NCBI GenBank assembly: GCA_007570785.1 | Contig: ML664152.1 | Span: 6,291,685-6,355,684, forward strand | Direction of reading: 5' to 3' | Length of the DNA stretch: 64,000 nt | Origin: Antilocapra americana | Lineage: Eukaryota > Chordata > Mammalia > Artiodactyla > Antilocapridae | Shown: positions 1 to 11,167 of the stretch, piece after piece | Numbering within the stretch: position 1 is the first letter of the stretch | Layout of the letters: each line of letters begins with the position of its first letter | The notes under the pieces: generated by a model | What the model was told of the DNA's origin: nothing | Seen by the model: only the letters and a program-made list of their open reading frames with translations | The model's database searches: none | Made by a program: the position numbers and the translations under genes

Positions 1-152
1 GCAATGGGCCGTCCCTTCAGATGCCCGATGTCCTCTGCCAGCATTTAGATCCTGTTTTATGGAGTTTGCGCGGTCTTTAAAAGTTCTTTTGGTGTATTTA
101 TTGGGGAGAGAGTGGTTTCCCCGTCCTATTCCTCCGCCATCTTAGTTCCCCC
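1..152 (-). mobile_element. L1 LINE, 5' UTR start, runs off the left edge
   Basis: Read on the minus strand from about 150 downward, the sequence opens with a G-run, then an AAGATGGCGGAGGAATAGG-like start. I recognise this as the beginning of a ruminant L1 5' UTR. The element points left, so its body should lie before this window. The start, rather than a 5'-truncated point, is present, so the copy may be long. Identification is from memory of the family. Confidence 0.55.
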
Positions 153-159
153 TTCCCAC

Positions 160-268
160 TTTAGTATTCTTGCCTGGAGAATTCCATGGACAGAGGAGCC
201 TGGTGGGCTATAGTCCATGGAGTCACAGAGAGTGGGACGTGACTGAGCAACTAACGCTTTCACTTTCC
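160..268 (+). mobile_element. Bov-tA/BOV-A SINE, 3' part
   Basis: Carries the family core from the CTTGCCTGGAGAATTCCATGG box to the GACTGAGCAACTAACG tail in sense orientation. The tRNA-like head is missing. It abuts the L1 5' end at the window start. Confidence 0.85.
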
Positions 269-576
269 TTCAAATCTTGTCTGGATCTCCCATCTAGATA
301 GATAGGCCACCATGTTACATATCAGCATGGAAGCCAGGTCTCAACTTGCACCCTTGTGTCCAGACTGGGACACACTGCCTAAGAATTCTCTCTGAACTGG
401 CTGACCCAGGCCTTTGTTAAACAGCTGTGTCATGGGTCTGGTGTCTAGGTACCTCCTCTGCCTTTGTACCCTCCTCGTTCCCACCACTTACTTATATTCA
501 GTAAGATACAAACCATCACCTCAGGTCATTCTTACCCATCACTTTTTTAGACCTCATAAATGCTCAGATGACCAAA

Positions 577-870
577 TCAGTCAATCCTAAAGGAAATCAA
601 CTCTAAATCTGATGCTGAAGCTGAGGTTTCAATACTTTGGCCACCTGATGGTGAAGAGCTGACTCATTGGAAAGACCCTGATGCTGGGAAAGATTGAGGG
701 CAGGAGGAGAAGGGGGCGACAGGGGATGAGATGGTTGGATGGCATCACCAACTCAATGGACATGAATTTGAGCAAACTATGGGAGATGGTGAAGGACAGG
801 GAAACCTGGTGTGCTACAGTCCATGGGGTTGCAAAGAGTCACATGACTGAGTGACTGAACAACAACAAAT
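577..870 (+). mobile_element. BovB LINE, 3' fragment, sense
   Basis: Sense-strand 3' end of BovB: the AGACCCTGATGCTGGGAAAG and GGATGGCATCACCAACTCAA boxes are present, ending in GACTGAGTGACTGAAC and a short CAA tail. It is 5'-truncated with no useful open frame. Confidence 0.85.
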
Positions 871-1086
871 GCTCAGAACCAATCTCTTCTTTATCTACAA
901 TAACACTTTTTCAGAATGGCCACTGTGCTGAAGTCCTGATGTTGACAGGGCAGTGGATCAGATTTCAAATATCTTTTTAGGAATATTTGTGCTCCTGGTG
1001 CTTGCAGTCAAGTTCTTGGAAACCAGATATTTGATATGTCTGTGGTGACCATAAGAGGAGATGGAAGTGGTCAGTTCTTGCTGAAT

Positions 1087-1588
1087 TGATGGTTGTTGTT
1101 GTTCAGTCACTCAGTTGTGTCTGACTCTTGGCAAACCCATGGACTGCAGCACACCATAGCTTTGACTATAGGGACCTTTGTCAGCAAGGTAGTGTCTCTG
1201 CTTTTTAATATGCTATCTAGGTTTTTCATAGCTTTTCTTCCAAGGAGCAAGTGTCTTTAAATTTCATGGCTACAGTCACCATCTACAGTGATTGTGGAGC
1301 CCAAGAAAGTAAAGTCTATTAACTATTTCCATTGTTTCCCCATCTGTTTGCCATGAAGTGATGGGACCAGATGCCATGATCTTAATTTTTTGAATGTTGA
1401 GTTTTAAGCCAGCTTTTTCACTCTCCTCTTTCACATTCATCAAGAGGCTCTTTAGTTCCTCTTCACTTTCTGCCATAAAGGTACTATCATCTGCATATCT
1501 GAGACTGATTATTGATTTTTTTCCCAGCAATCTTGATTCCAGCTTGTGCTTCATCCAGCTCAGCATTTCACATAATGTATTCTACATA
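1087..1588 (-). mobile_element. BovB LINE, antisense, left part of an interrupted copy
   Basis: Antisense BovB 3' region with an internal deletion near 1160, where the tail sequence jumps directly to the CCATAGCTTTGACTA box. On the minus strand, 1276-1566 encodes a reverse transcriptase remnant with an intact YADD catalytic motif followed by the conserved GLKLNIQK segment. The copy resumes at 2021 after a nested sense BovB. Confidence 0.85.
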
Positions 1589-2020
1589 TCCATCTAGTCA
1601 AAACTATGGTTTTTCCAGTAGTCATATATGGATGTGAGTACTGACAAATTGATGCTTTTGAACTGTGGTGTTGGAGAAGACTCTTGAGAGCCCCTTGGAC
1701 TGCACGGAGATCCAACCAGTCAATCCTAAAGGAAATCAGTCCGGAATATTCATTGGAAAGACTGATGCTGAAGCTCCAATACTTTGCTCACCTAATGGTG
1801 AAGAGCTAACTCATTGGAAAAGACCCTGATTCTAGGAATGATTGAAGGCAGGAGGAGAAAGGGACAACAGAGGATGAGATGGTTATATGGCATCACCAAC
1901 TCAATGGATATGAGTCTGAGCAAGCTCTGGGAATTGGTGATGAGTAGGGAGGCCTGGTGTTCTGCAGTCTATGGAGTCGCAAAAAGTTTGGCATGACTGA
2001 GTGACTGAACTGAATTGAAC
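1589..2020 (+). mobile_element. BovB LINE, sense, nested inside antisense BovB
   Basis: A 5'-truncated sense BovB running from the GTCAAAACTATGG box to the terminal GACTGAACTGAATTGAAC. It splits an antisense BovB. The flanks TCTACATA (1581-1588) and TCTGCATA (2021-2028) look like an 8-bp target-site duplication with one change. They both match the single BovB site that reads through this point. Confidence 0.85.
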
Positions 2021-2700
2021 TCTGCATACAAGTTAGGAGAGTGACACCCTTGGCATACTCCTTTCCCAATTTGGAACCAGTCCATTGTTCCATGCCTTGT
2101 CCTAACTGTTGCTTCTTGACCTGCATGCAGATTTCACAGGAGGCAGGTAAAATGTCTTATATCCCCATCTCATAAGAATTTTCCACAGCTTATTGTGATA
2201 CACTCAGTCAAAGGCTTTAGCATAGTCAGTGAAGCAGAAGGAGATGTTTTCCTGGAATTCTATTGCTTTTTCTACCATTCAATGGATGTTGTCAATTTGA
2301 TCTCTTGTTCCTCTCCCTTTTTTAAATCCAACTTGAATATCTGGAAGTTCTCAGTTCACATACTGTTGAAACCTAGCTTGGAAATTTTTGAGAATTACTT
2401 TGATAGCATATGAAATGAATGCAATTGTGCAGTAGTGTGAACATTTTTTGGAATTGCCCTTCTTTGGGATTGGAATGAAAACTGACCTTTTCCAGTCCTG
2501 TGGCCACTGCTGAGTTTTCCAAATTTGCTAGCATATTGAGTGCAGTACTTTAAAAGCATCATCTTTTAGGATTTGAAATAGCTCAGCTGGAATTCCATCT
2601 AGCTTTGTTCATAGTGATTTTTTTCTAAGGCCCACTTGACTTCTCCCTCCAAGATGTCTATCTCTAGGTGAGTGATCATACCATCATGATTATGAGTGAA
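2021..2700 (-). mobile_element. BovB LINE, antisense, right part of the interrupted copy
   Basis: Continues the antisense copy of 1087-1588 in register: the boxes for CTGCATACAAGTT, CTTTCCCAATTTGGAACC and the RT-coding region follow in BovB order, ending near 2700 at GTGATCATACCATCATGATT. Reading frames are broken. Confidence 0.85.
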
Positions 2701-2713
2701 TGAAGGTGGATGA

Positions 2714-2917
2714 AGTGAAAAGTGTCAGTCATTTAGTTGTGTCCAACTCTTTGTGACCCCATGGAATGTAGCCCGCCAGGCTCCTCTGTCCATGGGATCC
2801 TCCAGGTAAGAATAGTAGAGTTGGTTGCCATTTTCTTCTCCAAGGGATCTTCCCAACCCAGGAATCAAACCTGGGTCTCCCACATTGCAGGAGGACTCTT
2901 TACCACCTGAGCCACCT
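2714..2917 (-). mobile_element. Bov-tA SINE, antisense
   Basis: Full antisense Bov-tA from the GTTGTGTCCAACTCTTTG box to the tRNA-like head ending CTGAGCCACC. It abuts the right end of the antisense BovB. Confidence 0.9.
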
Positions 2918-3373
2918 TATGCAATGTTGACGGTGGATGGGAGAGTGCCAGTGGAGGACAGAGAATGGAGAGGACTTCTTGGGTGGAGACAGTCACAGGA
3001 GGCTCCCCAAGGAGTTAGAAGTTGAGCTGGCCATGGGATGAGTCAGGTTTTGACAGTAGAAAAAAGGAAGAAATGCGTTCTCTGATGGGGACTTTCATGA
3101 GATGGGAAAGTGTAAGAGAGCTAGGATCCCCATGCTTACTCAAGCATTTAAAGAGGCTCTGAGGTGAATGGACATCCAGGGGATGTTAGTCAGGAAACAC
3201 TGCCATAGGGCTCAGAACTCAACAGCAGGTACTGCTCAGATTGAGGTGAGGGAGAAGGAGGGCATGATCAAAGTGGCTTCTCAGAAATCTGTCTTCTCCA
3301 ATATCTTGCAACCCAGATTCAAACGTGTTTCAGGACCCCTATCTGATTCTTTCTTCTATGTTTCTTCCTGTTC

Positions 3374-3586
3374 TGTGCTTAGTCGCTCAGTCATATCTGA
3401 CTCTTTTGCGACTCCATAGACTGTGGCCCACCAGGCTCCTCTGTCCATGGGATTCTCCAGGGAAGAATACTGGAGTGGGTTGCCATGCCCTCCTCCAGGG
3501 GATCTTCCCAACCCAGGGAGGAAAGACAGATCTCCCACATTGCAGGCATATCCTTTACCATCTGAGCTACCAGGGAAGCCCTACTG
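3374..3586 (-). mobile_element. Bov-tA SINE, antisense, with TSD
   Basis: Antisense Bov-tA ending CCAGGGAAGCCC. Flanked by TCTTCCTGTTC at 3363-3373 and TCTTCCTATTC at 3587-3597, an 11-bp target-site duplication with one difference. Confidence 0.9.
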
Positions 3587-3826
3587 TCTTCCTATTCCAC
3601 CATTAACTCCGTTTGCTTAGTTTCATGAACACAATTTTTTTTGACCCATTTACTCAATTGTTCTTCGAGGCTATTTAACAGCCATAGAAGGGTATGCTAA
3701 AAAGTGTCTTCCCACTTGAATGCCTTCTTTTCACATCAGCCAACCATCTCGCTTTATTCCAAGTGGACACATGCTCCAGGAAGTCATGTTTCAGTATCAT
3801 CCAAAATAGTTTTTAAAGTAAGGGGT

Positions 3827-4056
3827 GGACTTTGTGGATGAGGGTAAGGGTGGGATGATATGGGAGAAGGGCATTGAAGCATGTTAATTGTCATGTGTCT
3901 AATCAATCGCCAGCCCAGGATTGATGCTCGGGGCTGGTACAGCGAGATTTCCTGGGGGGGAGGGAGGAGGGAGGGGGGTTCCGGAGGGGAGGCATATGTA
4001 AACCCATGGTGATATCATGACAATGTATGGCAAAAACAATAAAAAAATAAATAAAT
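3827..4056 (+). mobile_element. L1 LINE, 5'-truncated 3' UTR, sense, with TSD
   Basis: Young-looking ruminant L1 3' end: GGACTTTGTGGATGAGGG, the G-rich run at 3954-3987, then an A-rich tail with AATAAA-like repeats. Perfect 12-bp duplications AAAGTAAGGGGT lie at 3815-3826 and 4057-4068. The G-rich run could form a G-quadruplex. The antisense copies at 31333 and 50101 share the same 3' UTR. Confidence 0.9.
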
Positions 4057-4544
4057 AAAGTAAGGGGTATTACATTATGACCCAACTTGTCTTAGGATGA
4101 TATGAAACCTGCCACCAGACAAATGGGTTGAAGTTCCTCTATGGGTCCACACCCCTGTCCTCACCCCACTGTGGCTTGTTGTCCATACAACTCAGAGTCA
4201 CTTTCATCACAACCCCCAAAATGTACAATTATAGTGTATAAAATTCCTGCATTTATGGACTTTTAAAATACATCTGATGTTTCTCAATATGAATATAAAC
4301 CCTCAAGAATTTCTTTAAGGTTAACACATCCCTAAATGTAAATCTGACTAGTTAACCTACAAATTAATAATAGAACTTAAACTTTGCCTGCAATAGTTAT
4401 AATTTTCCCTTATTTTTGTACATGAAAACATAATACTTTCTATTTGTGTGATTTGTTAAATTTTTTTATTATTTTTTTTGTTTCATGCAACTTTATAAAC
4501 CTAATTATCAAGCTTTTCAAGAAGGAGAGAATTTATTGGGGCTG

Positions 4545-4700
4545 AGTGGTGGAAATTAAAGACAACTCTTAGGAAAACCTGGGTTAGAATTCCAACTCTG
4601 CATTTTCCTTGAAGAATATGTTTTTAACCTCTTTGACCTTTAGTTTCTTCCTCTGTAAGAAGGAGAATGATACGTCTTGGGGTTATTGTGACAATAAACA
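4545..4700 (+). mobile_element. MIR SINE, sense, diverged
   Basis: Old MIR-like signature: CTGGGTTAGAATTCC, a TTTAACCTCTTTGACC block and TTTCTTCCTCTGTAAGA match the MIR core and 3' part. Divergence is high, as expected for this ancient family. Confidence 0.6.
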
Positions 4701-4779
4701 GTGATAGATAAAGATAATCTCACTTATTACACTGGGAAAATCACATTCTCAATAGGTGAAGGTGACAGAGACAATGGAA

Positions 4780-5230
4780 TGGAGGAGGTGGTGGAAGGAT
4801 AATGGTGACTAGAGGCAGTGATGTTGGCTCTGAGTTAGTGATAGAGGCGATGGTGGTCATAGTGATGCTGATGTGAGTGTCAGTGGTAATGGTAATGGAA
4901 GTGTTGGAGGTACAGCAGCGATTTATTGGTGGAGGTGGTGATAAGAATGGTTGTAAACGTGGGAGAAGTGGAGATAGCGCTAGGTAGTGGAGATGGTGGT
5001 GATGTTGGTACCCGTGGTGGCAATGTTGGTAGTGATGGTCTTGATGCTTGTGCTGGACGTGGTGGTGGTGATGGAGGTGGTGGTCATGCTGGCGATGAGG
5101 TGGTGATGCTGGTGATGAGGTGGTGGCAGTGGTGAGTGATGAGGACTTTCACAGAGCATGAAGTAGGAGCACTGGTTAGAAGTAGTGGTGTTCACAGCGG
5201 CAGTGGTGATGTTGATGATAAAGAGTCAGT
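4780..5230 (+). repeat. GGT/GAT-rich imperfect triplet tract
   Basis: About 450 bp of imperfect GGTGGTGATG-type units on the + strand, with strong purine/T bias (G, T and A; few C). Density peaks at 5040-5130. The reading frames through it are glycine/valine or histidine/threonine runs forced by the repeat and are not genes. Confidence 0.8.
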
Positions 5231-5359
5231 GGTCCAGGCGGCAATTATTGCTTGGTGGTGGTTACCGTGGTCATGGTGAGAGGAAGCTATTGTTGTAATT
5301 GAATTAGAAAGAGAAATAACCTAGAGATAGTTTTAGCACACTAGCTTTTATTAAAACTG

Positions 5360-5545
5360 CTTTACTGGGATGAAGTTAGGATACCATCCCAGTCACTGTT
5401 TTAAGGTTATAATTCCATGGTTGTTCATATGCTTACAGAGGTGCACAGCCATTACCAGAATCTAAATTTATAAAAATTTCATACCCCACAACACAACCCG
5501 AACCTGCTGGTAGTCACTCCCCATCCCCCGTACGCAACCTTTCTA
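5360..5545 (-). mobile_element. Old L1 (L1M-like) fragment, antisense
   Basis: Resembles the antisense 3' portion of old mammalian L1: a GCACAGCCATTACCAGAATC block followed by a TAGTCACTCCCCATCCCC block. Diverged and short. Confidence 0.45.
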
Positions 5546-7454
5546 GATGGTTTTCAGAGCCTCTGGAGGCCTGCGAGCTGTAGAATCAGAAATGTATGAT
5601 TCATTTGTAAGAAAAACCCATCACTTATTTCTCAGATGCAACAGTTCCTTCTGCATGATACCTAAAGATTGCATTAAAGCCCCGGGAAGAAAAGAAGTGA
5701 GCTCACTTCAAACGTATACCTTCAAATAACTCACCTGAATCTGTTCAACATATATCTCTTCAAAATCAGAATATCCAGAAACCTGGAGGAGAATTCTCTC
5801 CCTTGTTCTTTGTGATAAACACAGTCCCTTAAGTTAGCTACCACATCTGAAAAAATAACAACAAATAATGCTATCTCAGTAACAGTCAATTGAAACACAA
5901 CTCCTTGAAATAAGACGCCCATCCGCTTCCAGGACTTCAGTCCAATAAACAAACTTAAACAGATGCACTGTATCACAAAGGTTAATTTGTGGTAGGAAAT
6001 ACGTTACAAAAAGCAATATCCTCCACAATGGAAAAATGGTTCAATAAAACATGGCATATGATTTTTAAAGACCATAAATATGAAATATGATCATACTAGC
6101 CTATTAAGTGAGAAAAATCAGACACCAAACTCTGCAAAGTATGAAGACGACCATGTGGGAAACAAAAACAAATTTCAACTTTACTTAGAGAGATAGGAAT
6201 GCTATCAAAATTTGAATAGCAATTACATAGGAGGGTTGGCTATATACTTTTAGTATTATAAAAAATATTTTCTACAAAATATTTTGCAGAAGAACCTAAT
6301 AAACAAAAATAACCTTCCTACTGCTGCAGATTAGCAGAACTAAAATGTATTTCTATGAAAAATGTAAAGAATGTTATATTTATTCTGTACAAAATATTTA
6401 AACTTAACAGGACAAAAACCTCTGTGTTGCCTATCATATACTTAGCTAGTTAGAGTGTGTTTTCACCCATGGAGAGAGAAAAAAGGAAGCTATCTCTACC
6501 TACCTGTGCAGCCAGATCACAGGTGTGATTAATCTCCCTAAATCCAAGAGGAGAAATGTCAGCCAGCAGGGCCCTCTGCTTGCAGAAGATGCAGCTAAAC
6601 TGGGTGCTCTGTGTAAATGCTCTCTTGTGGGCATTTACCTCCTACCTGACCAGACTCCACAGCTCCTGTCCTGGGATCCAGACTTGGCATTTATGGACCC
6701 TTAAATTGTCACAGGGAGCCCACTGAAAAATTAGACTACTTTATAAATTAAAAAAAAAAAATTTCTTTACATTTGGGTGAGTGATGTATTTAACATGAAA
6801 AAACTATGTGAAATAGGAGGAATGTCTTTGTTTTATACTTGATTTATCCATGGCTTTTGGAGGGAAATTAATTTTATTAATTGGCTAAATTGTTACCTGG
6901 TTAATTGGTTAAGCAATTGAGGTAAAACAAATTCCAGGTAATGGAAGTCTCAAAATCTGAAATCTTTAGATCTGATGTTTAGCAAAGCGAAAAGCAAGAT
7001 GAAAAGTTGTGGTTCATCGATGCAAAACAGGAAAGCACAGACATCAACTTCTGATAAAAAAAAAAAAAGGTATGAGCTTTTACATCAAGGTCTGTAAGTT
7101 CCAACTTGACTGCAGAAGTGATGGTTTCTAGGGCTTTTTTTTTTTTTTATATCTATTTAGACTATGTAAATGCATGAAACCCAATGGGCTGTTGAGAAAA
7201 GCAACGGGATCCAAGAGAACAATAAATGAGGAAACTTGCTTGGAAAAAAGCATCTTCTGACTGCTTCAGACCACTCTCATTTCACCACTTTCTGGACGCC
7301 TCCTAGCCTCCTGTCCACTGCCACACGCTTGGGCACTTCAGATTTCTCTACAGCTTCCTAAGTGTTTATTTCCTCTCTCCAGCAGGGCTGTAAACATTTT
7401 CAGGGCTGAGAAAGCTTTTCAGAGCCCTGAGGGATCCACAGCTTGTACTGAAAT
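5546..7454 (+). other. Intronic sequence without recognised repeat or gene
   Basis: AT-rich intron with A/T homopolymers near 6747, 7058 and 7136. Open frames here are short, lack coding character and do not match DSCAM. I see nothing further. Confidence 0.6.
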
Positions 7455-7560
7455 ACACACGTGTCCACAGACACATTCACACGCATACACATATATGCTC
7501 ATACATATGCACACACAGACATAATACAGATACATACTCACACATATACCCACATATCTG
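7455..7560 (+). repeat. CA-rich low-complexity tract
   Basis: Imperfect ACACATAC-type alternation over about 100 bp, probably a decayed microsatellite. Confidence 0.75.
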
Positions 7561-7884
7561 TTGATTGCCTGAAAACTTTTAATACCTTTATCACTATAGA
7601 GCACCACTTTGATGCTGTTCTTAGAACATACTTGAAAAAAGTCTGGATTCTTTAAAAAAAAAAAAAAATTCCACAAAGCAGTGAAAACCATTCTGTCTAC
7701 TACTAGACTGACCCCTTTATCCTTATCAGAGAGGAGCTAGCCCCAGCCTTCCCTTGCCCAGCATAAATCACCATAAAATGATTCCAGAATGACTCAGACC
7801 TTAATGAAAGAGATTTGCCTCCTTGCCAGGGGTGGACTCCCATTCACATTCAGCTTTCAACCTGAAAACACCTTGATTCTGGAA

Positions 7885-7965
7885 TATTCCATTAGAGTGT
7901 AAGCCCCATGCAGGCAGGGACCTTTTTGAAAAAGTCACTTCTGTTCCCCAGTGCCTGGGACCATG
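7885..7965 (+). mobile_element. Possible L2/MIR-type ancient fragment
   Basis: The string TTAGAGTGTAAGCCCCATG followed by GCAGGGACC and CCCCAGTGCCTGG resembles the 3' end of L2-type repeats. It is short and tentative. Confidence 0.35.
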
Positions 7966-8397
7966 CGGCAGAGTGGAGCTCAGTCGATTTTGCTGGGTCT
8001 CACCAGATGATGGTTGATGTAGGCTGAGGTCCCACAAACTCAGTCTGTCTTCTGAAACCCCACCACCACTTAGAGAAGCCAGCGGCCCAGCAGCTTGACA
8101 GAGGGACAGGGTGCACAGGCTCTGCAGTGGATTCCCCTCCTGCCTCCTGTTTGTGTGACCTCCTGTGTCCCTGAGGGCCCTGAGGTGCTGTGTCCCAGGC
8201 TGTGGGGAGGGCTGGGCGTATCCACGCAGGTGAAAGCAGAGCACCTGGCCACAAGCATCCTCTAGGAATGAGTTCGCTGCTATAGCTGCTATTACTACAG
8301 CCACGTCTATATGATTTTCATACTTACTCCATTTCATTTTCGTCTCCCTGTGAGGGAGGCAGGCGCTGGTTTACCTCCTGTCCCACCTCAAGTATTC

Positions 8398-8819
8398 TTT
8401 TTTTCTATACAACTTTTTTTTAATCAGAATGAAGTTGCTTTACAATGTCACGTTAGTTTCTACTATACAACAATGTGAATCAGCTACATGTGTACGTATA
8501 TCCCCTCCCTCTTGGACCTCCCTCCTCGCCTCGCCCTCCCGCTTCCCAACCCTCTAGGGCATCACAGCACGCAGCTGAGCTCCCTCTGGTATACAACAGC
8601 GTCCCACTAGCTGTCTGTTTTACACATGGTAGTGTATATATGTCAGGGCTACTCTCTCAATCCGTCCTACCCTCTCATTCCCTCCTGTGTCTGTATGTCC
8701 GTTCTCTACGTCAGCATCTCTATTCCTGCCCTGCAAATAGATTCATCTGTACTATTTTTTATTTAGATTCCACATATATGCGTTAATATATGGTATTTGT
8801 TCTTCTCTTTCCTGCTTAG
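8398..8819 (-). mobile_element. L1 LINE 3' region, antisense, ending at a DSCAM splice acceptor
   Basis: Antisense L1 3' region starting with a T-run and continuing through ACTATACAACAATGTG-like, CTACTCTCTCAATC and GATTCCACATATATG boxes. Comparison with the antisense L1 at 50423-50475 shows about 40 of 53 matching positions over 8767-8819 without gaps. The match stops exactly at the AG that precedes the exon at 8820. No clear target-site duplication is seen, so the copy is fairly old. The pyrimidine-rich stretch of this L1 serves as the polypyrimidine tract of the next exon. Confidence 0.8.
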
Positions 8820-9149
<330 letters not shown>

Positions 9150-9378
9150 TGATTAACTGGCGGGCTGCTTGGATTCGGCGCCCTGGACACATCTTAATGG
9201 AAAATCCGCATCTACTCCCTTTTCAGCATTTTCCTCCTGCATTTCAAGCCCAAGAGGTGGGCTTCTCCCAAGTGAATCCAAGCCTCTCCCTCTGACTGCA
9301 GCAGTCTGGGCACAGTGTAGCAATCTGATTTTCTAAAAATTTCTCATAAGTCAATGTTAAGGAGGGCTTTCCCCGCGC

Positions 9379-9420
9379 TCCCCCCCCCCCGCCTTTTTTC
9401 TTTCTTTCTTCTTCTCTTTT
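9379..9420 (+). repeat. Pyrimidine tract (C-run plus TTTC repeats)
   Basis: A run of about ten C is followed by CTT/TTTC units. It is almost entirely pyrimidine over 40 bp. Confidence 0.8.
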
Positions 9421-10139
9421 AATCATTGCTTTTTATTTTCAAGCATTCTAAGACCAGAGAACAGACATGAGCAGGCTTCCTGGAGCAAATCGCACGGTGA
9501 CCGCGCGCCTCCTAGTGGCCAAAAATGAATTAATGCACTTTCCCACGTTGACAGCCTAAAAGCTCATATTCTCCCACAGTGCATGAAAATCAGGGTGTCT
9601 AGAAGCATCATCGTTTAGGTGCAGAGGCCAAATACAGAGTTAGCTGTAGCAGGAGGTGGCAGATTTTCCTGAAAAAAGCTTGCATGACAGTTACCTTTTG
9701 TGCTTTGATAACACACGTGGTAACTTGCATCTAGAATTTCTGACCTGAAGAACAACTGAGGGAAAAAAAAAAAATCTCGACTATTTTTATAGGGACATCT
9801 AGTAAACAGAAATCCAGGATTTTCTTTCCATCTTCATAGTCCTTGCAGTTGTGTTTAAATAGGCCCCTGGGTTTTCACTTTTATGTTTATTTTTCATTGA
9901 TGTTTGTGATTCACTCACTATTTCCCCCCTTTCCCAGTCATGATGTTTAAGGTTTGCATAAACTCGATGTGAAATATCCTTCTAGCCTCTATCCGAGTCC
10001 ATTTCTCTTTCCTCTGATGTATGGTCTAGGATTGAAAGGGGCACTGCTGGGGTTGGAGCAGTAAGTATGACACACCTGCTTTTGAGCTTTCAATTTACAC
10101 TCCAGATATTATTCAACACCAGGGGACTTACTGTATTAT

Positions 10140-10290
10140 TGTTGTTCTGTTGCTAAGTCTTGTCCGACTCTTTGCCAACCCATGGACTGCAGCACATCAG
10201 GCTCCTCTATCCTCAGCTATCTCCAGGAGTTTGCTCAAATTCATGACACTTGAGTCAGTGATGCCATCTAACCACCTCATCCTCACAGCA
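10140..10290 (-). mobile_element. BovB LINE 3' end fragment, antisense
   Basis: Antisense terminal BovB: TTGTCCGACTCTTTG, CATGGACTGCAGCAC, then the TGATGCCATCTAACCACCTC box. Truncated soon after. Confidence 0.8.
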
Positions 10291-10639
10291 GTTTGCAAGA
10301 ATGATGGGGAAATAAGCCAGACCAGCAATGGTCTTTAATTCATGCAATAGGGTCAGAAGTGTTCTCAACTCTCTAAGCTGGGGGTGAGCTGTTTTAAAGT
10401 GAAGCAGTTATTCTGCAAAGAGAGACACTGGAAGTCATATGAAGTCACTGTATTTTACCAAGTTATCCTATTTGTACAGGAAACTGGTACTCATTTTCCC
10501 CCTTAATTTGGGGGGATTGAGTGCAATTTTTTTTCGTTTGCTCGCACTTTTGAAATATTAAACTCATGTTGCTTATTCAGTATCGGTTTGCTAATTAAAC
10601 CACCAACAGTTTTTATAGAGTCTAATTATCTCATTTCAG

Positions 10640-10786
10640 TGCCCAGTTACCCCCCCGAAAATGTCCAAGCCGTAGCAACATCACCAGAAAGCATATCAAT
10701 ATCCTGGTCCACGCTTTCCAAAGAAGCCTTGAATGGAATTCTCCAGGGGTTCAGAGTCATTTACTGGGCCAACCTCATGGATGGAG
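10640..10786 (+). CDS. DSCAM: DSCAM exon: FNIII-3, N-terminal half
   Basis: 147 nt exon in phase 1 at both ends, so skipping it would keep the frame. It begins [18 protein letters not shown], the linker and A strand of FNIII-3, followed by ISISWSTL with the conserved core Trp, then [13 protein letters not shown]. The acceptor is TCATTTCAG; the donor is GGAG before GTAAGA. The last codon (Glu) is completed by the first two bases of the exon at 18493. In the protein this domain sits in the membrane-proximal FNIII rod of the receptor. Confidence 0.97.
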
Positions 10787-10969
10787 GTAAGAGGATTAAG
10801 ATGGGTGATGGAATTTCTACATACCACCTCCTGCCCTCGGATTCAGTACAGGCTGGGCACTGTTTTGTCGCTGGGTACTTTCCTCCTTCCTCACACCGTT
10901 CTGTTCTTGTCTCATATCTGACATTTTAACAGGTGTGTGCAGCTGCTTAAAACACTGGTGCTGGTGTTC

Positions 10970-11167
10970 TAGTCCCTAAGTCACGTCTGGCTCTTTTTTA
11001 CGACATCATGGACCCAAAAAGCTCCTCTGTCCATGGGATTTTTCCAGGCAAGAATACTGGAGTGGGTAGCCATTCCCTTCTGCAGGGGATCTCCTCGACC
11101 CAGGGATCAAGTGTATGTCTCTGGCATTGCAGGCAGATTCTTTACTGCTGAGCCACCCAGGAAGCTC
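10970..11167 (-). mobile_element. Bov-tA SINE, antisense, diverged
   Basis: Antisense SINE from CTAAGTCACGTCTGGCTC to the GAGCCACCCAGGAAGCTC head. It carries an unusual number of changes and a small loss in the GTAGCCCACCAGG region. Confidence 0.85.

Larger units (their letters stand above)
1..8819 (+). other. DSCAM: DSCAM intron (3' part), upstream of the first exon seen
   Basis: No coding sequence is seen before 8820. Named repeats are listed separately. The stretches between them (271-576, 871-1086, 2918-3373, 4070-4544, 5546-7454, 7561-8397) show AT-rich, stop-filled sequence with homopolymer A and T runs. I see no further gene in them. A pyrimidine-rich and GC-richer patch at 7990-8260 holds chance open frames only. 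Confidence 0.85.

Noticed and set aside
7801..8337. 178-codon open frame, minus strand
   Set aside because: No recognised domain, lies in intron over an old repeat-like stretch, and overlaps other chance frames; no splice or start context supports it.
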